Assembly (NCBI GenBank): GCA_963682175.1
Contig: OY821792.1
Coordinates: forward strand, 30,874,652 to 30,938,651
From: Triglochin maritima
Lineage: Eukaryota; Streptophyta; Magnoliopsida; Alismatales; Juncaginaceae
Direction: 5' to 3'
Length of the DNA: 64,000 nucleotides
Each line of letters begins with the position of its first letter. Position 1 is the stretch's first letter. The position numbers were made by a program, and so were the translations under genes. Below the pieces are notes generated by a model. That model had not been told where the DNA came from. It was given only the letters and a program-made list of their open reading frames with translations, and made no database searches. Shown here piece by piece: positions 61,198-64,000 of this stretch.

Positions 61198-63254
61198 TTC
61201 TGCATTTGAATTTTGAAAACTCTCAACATTAGGATCAAAGTGGCGAAGCTCTGAAATTTGCCTTGATCTGTTGTTGTCTTTTGATCTGTGCACACTAAAG
61301 TGACAACTGCATGGTTTGGACCATTCTTTTTAGTTTGAACTCTATTTTTCTTGGTATAACTTCTTTGCATGTTCTCTTTGTTGCTGGTTGCCTTTTGTAG
61401 TCCATAAGAGATTTGCTCATAAAAGATAATCTTATGTACTCAGTAGCTCCTGAAATGGTAGCTGGTTGTGATGGTGTTCAAAGGCTTGCTGATGCTGTGA
61501 GCATTACTTGCTCTTGCTATTGTTGTAGCTGGTGCGCTTTTCACTTTAGTTGAAGATGATGTTGAGGGATTAGATGATGGTATTGCTGGTTTAGATGATG
61601 CTGATTGCGGACAGATGATGTTGAGCTGTTTTTCGTAGTATTGACTAATGAATTGGTACTTCTATTCCTTTTTCTCTTTTGCTAATGGTAGATGGTTTAA
61701 GATCTTTTTTGCTCATTCTAGCTGTCCATGCACAATTACACAGTGGATGGATTTAAAAATTTCTTGGAAGGCTTGCTGACTTAGCAGACATCTCATATCG
61801 GTGATGTTGTAGCCGATGCTGTATGTACTGTCTAGATGATGATGGTTATGCTGGTGTTTAGAATCAACGGTGTTCATTTACAAGATCGTCATCTAATACA
61901 GTAATGCTGTTGTTGATAAGATGATTGTAATGGATAGCCTCTACAGTTTTGTCGCGATGTCTTGACAAAGCAGCTGAGTTGCTGATCTGTTGAATAAAAA
62001 TAGGGAACACTTGATTGGTAAGAACTGCTCAACAAAAAAAAAAGGAAACACTTGATTGGTAAGAACTGCTGCTAGCCTTTCAGTGAACCATAATAAACTG
62101 TATTGTCTGTTGTGCATTTATTGCCTTGATTGGTATGGAAAAGTTACTACCTTAGATTTTATATGCAATTTGAGTTTAGGGGGTGATATTTTACTTGTTT
62201 GGGCTTTTAGTTTGCCTAGTTACTGTCATCTGAAATGAAGCCTAATGGTTGTAGTTTGAAGAGCCAAATTTATTGTTTACACACCAAAGTAAGAACCCCA
62301 ACAGGCCTACATACTCAATACATTTTATTGTCATTATGTCATAGTTGGAATTTGGAAGGTGTGTTACTATTTTGTGCTCTGCTTTCATTAGTAACTTCGA
62401 TTGAACTTGTCTTGCTTGTTACGCTTATTGAAGACGTTCACTTGACATCTCTCTGGTGCTGTTCGTGAAACTCGAACTTTGAGGGAAAGGTAGCTTCTAT
62501 TGCAGAGTGTGGAGTATTATCTCTGACAGTACGCCTGACTAATGGAGTATTATTGACTGCTGACTGCCTCTAGTTGGTGGTATTGTGGTTACTTCGAAGA
62601 AGCATTTGATTTTGTGTGCCGATTCCGTCTCCAACTTGACTGAAGAAAGATCATCACTGCAGGGATCCTAATATGTGAGCAAAAACCAAATTAAGTTTGG
62701 ACCATGTCCATTGAACAACCGTAGTACATGTTATCGTTAGTTAATTTTTTTTATTATTCTGAAAGGCGTAGCTTTTAGTGTTTTAGGTAGAATTGTTTTC
62801 CATATACAGCACAAACTTTACATGTGGACATGTTAATTAATCATCAAAAGCATAAGCTTGTACTACAACTCACATCTTCATTTTTCATTTAGCAGGGGTC
62901 ACAACTCACAAGCGTTCTGCGACCCTGGTAGCGCTGAGCACTTACCACGTCTTACATTTTCTTTCTTGCATGACTAAGCAAGCTAAACAGATCACTCCAA
63001 GCTTTTGTTAATCGTGCAATACAGATCGCATGGATGTAAACAAGCTAAACAATGAGCACAATGTATTTCTTTCAAAGCCACAACGTCTAGACTAGATGTC
63101 CCTGTATTCCTGAACAAAAAACTATGTATAAAATGTTCCCAAAAACAACAATTTAAAACTTTTTGCAACGACGGTCGTCAGACTCGACGGACCAAAATCA
63201 TGTTTTCTCACTTTAACATCCTCTTACTTGCTCGAGTAAAAAAACAAATAATGT
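61198..63254. other. SC35 3' UTR and spacer before the RABH1 gene
   Basis: 61200-62600 has 'gatgatg' and 'ttgctgatg' rich stretches with no coding pattern; the start is probably SC35 3' UTR. 'cttgattggtaagaactgct' occurs twice, at about 62011 and 62051. The end, near 63250, is likely the RABH1 3' UTR. Confidence 0.4.

Positions 63255-64000
<746 letters not shown>

Overview
The window is nuclear DNA of a flowering plant, probably a dicot. Every gene with introns uses GT-AG splicing (one GC-AG), the spacers are AT-rich and full of LTR and DNA transposons, and the proteins match plant-only families (DUF4057, LNK clock coactivators) or plant members of general families (RNR1, VPS52, SC35, RABH1). 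I cannot name the species. Two genes resembling potato-inhibitor-II (Pin-II) would fit an asterid, but that is weak evidence. Exon boundaries below were set by reading splice sites, checking codon phase across each junction and comparing with remembered family sequences. No search was run.

Layout, left to right. 1-1871 (-): 5' part of an organellar exoribonuclease RNR1. 2436-3427 and 9801-10740: solo LTRs. 6552-9289 (+): five-exon DUF4057 gene. 11364-20778 (-): complete 20-exon VPS52 (GARP/EARP tether) with a foreign insert in one intron. 21055-35552: a very recent 7.25-kb direct tandem duplication. Each unit carries a ROCK1-like nucleotide-sugar transporter that has lost an internal coding segment, a solo SIRE-like LTR, and the left end of a larger nested insertion. 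35060-48270: an older tandem duplication carrying two Pin-II-like cysteine-rich inhibitor genes. It was later split by three LTRs of one family and by a Mutator-like element (MULE) nested in the first LTR. 49198-54478 (-): LNK1-like circadian coactivator with a 1.27-kb TIR transposon in an intron. 58005-58077 (+): tRNA-Arg(ACG). 58693-61053 (+): SC35-type splicing factor with a greatly expanded RS repeat domain. 63255-64000 (-): 3' part of a RABH1/RAB6 GTPase, running off the right edge.

The genes do not form a pathway; they are ordinary dispersed nuclear genes. The main biological interest is the 21-48 kb block, where insertions and duplications can be put in order from target-site duplications and shared breakpoints. 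The inferred order is: Pin-II tandem duplication; LTR insertions at nearly the same paralogous base; MULE insertion into the first LTR; and, last, the 7.25-kb tandem duplication, whose right breakpoint lies inside the MULE. The LTRs, from two different families, are densely packed with the palindrome CGGTCGACCG.

No CRISPR array, bacterial operon or intact viral genome was seen. No gag-pol domain was recognised: every LTR I could delimit looks solo.
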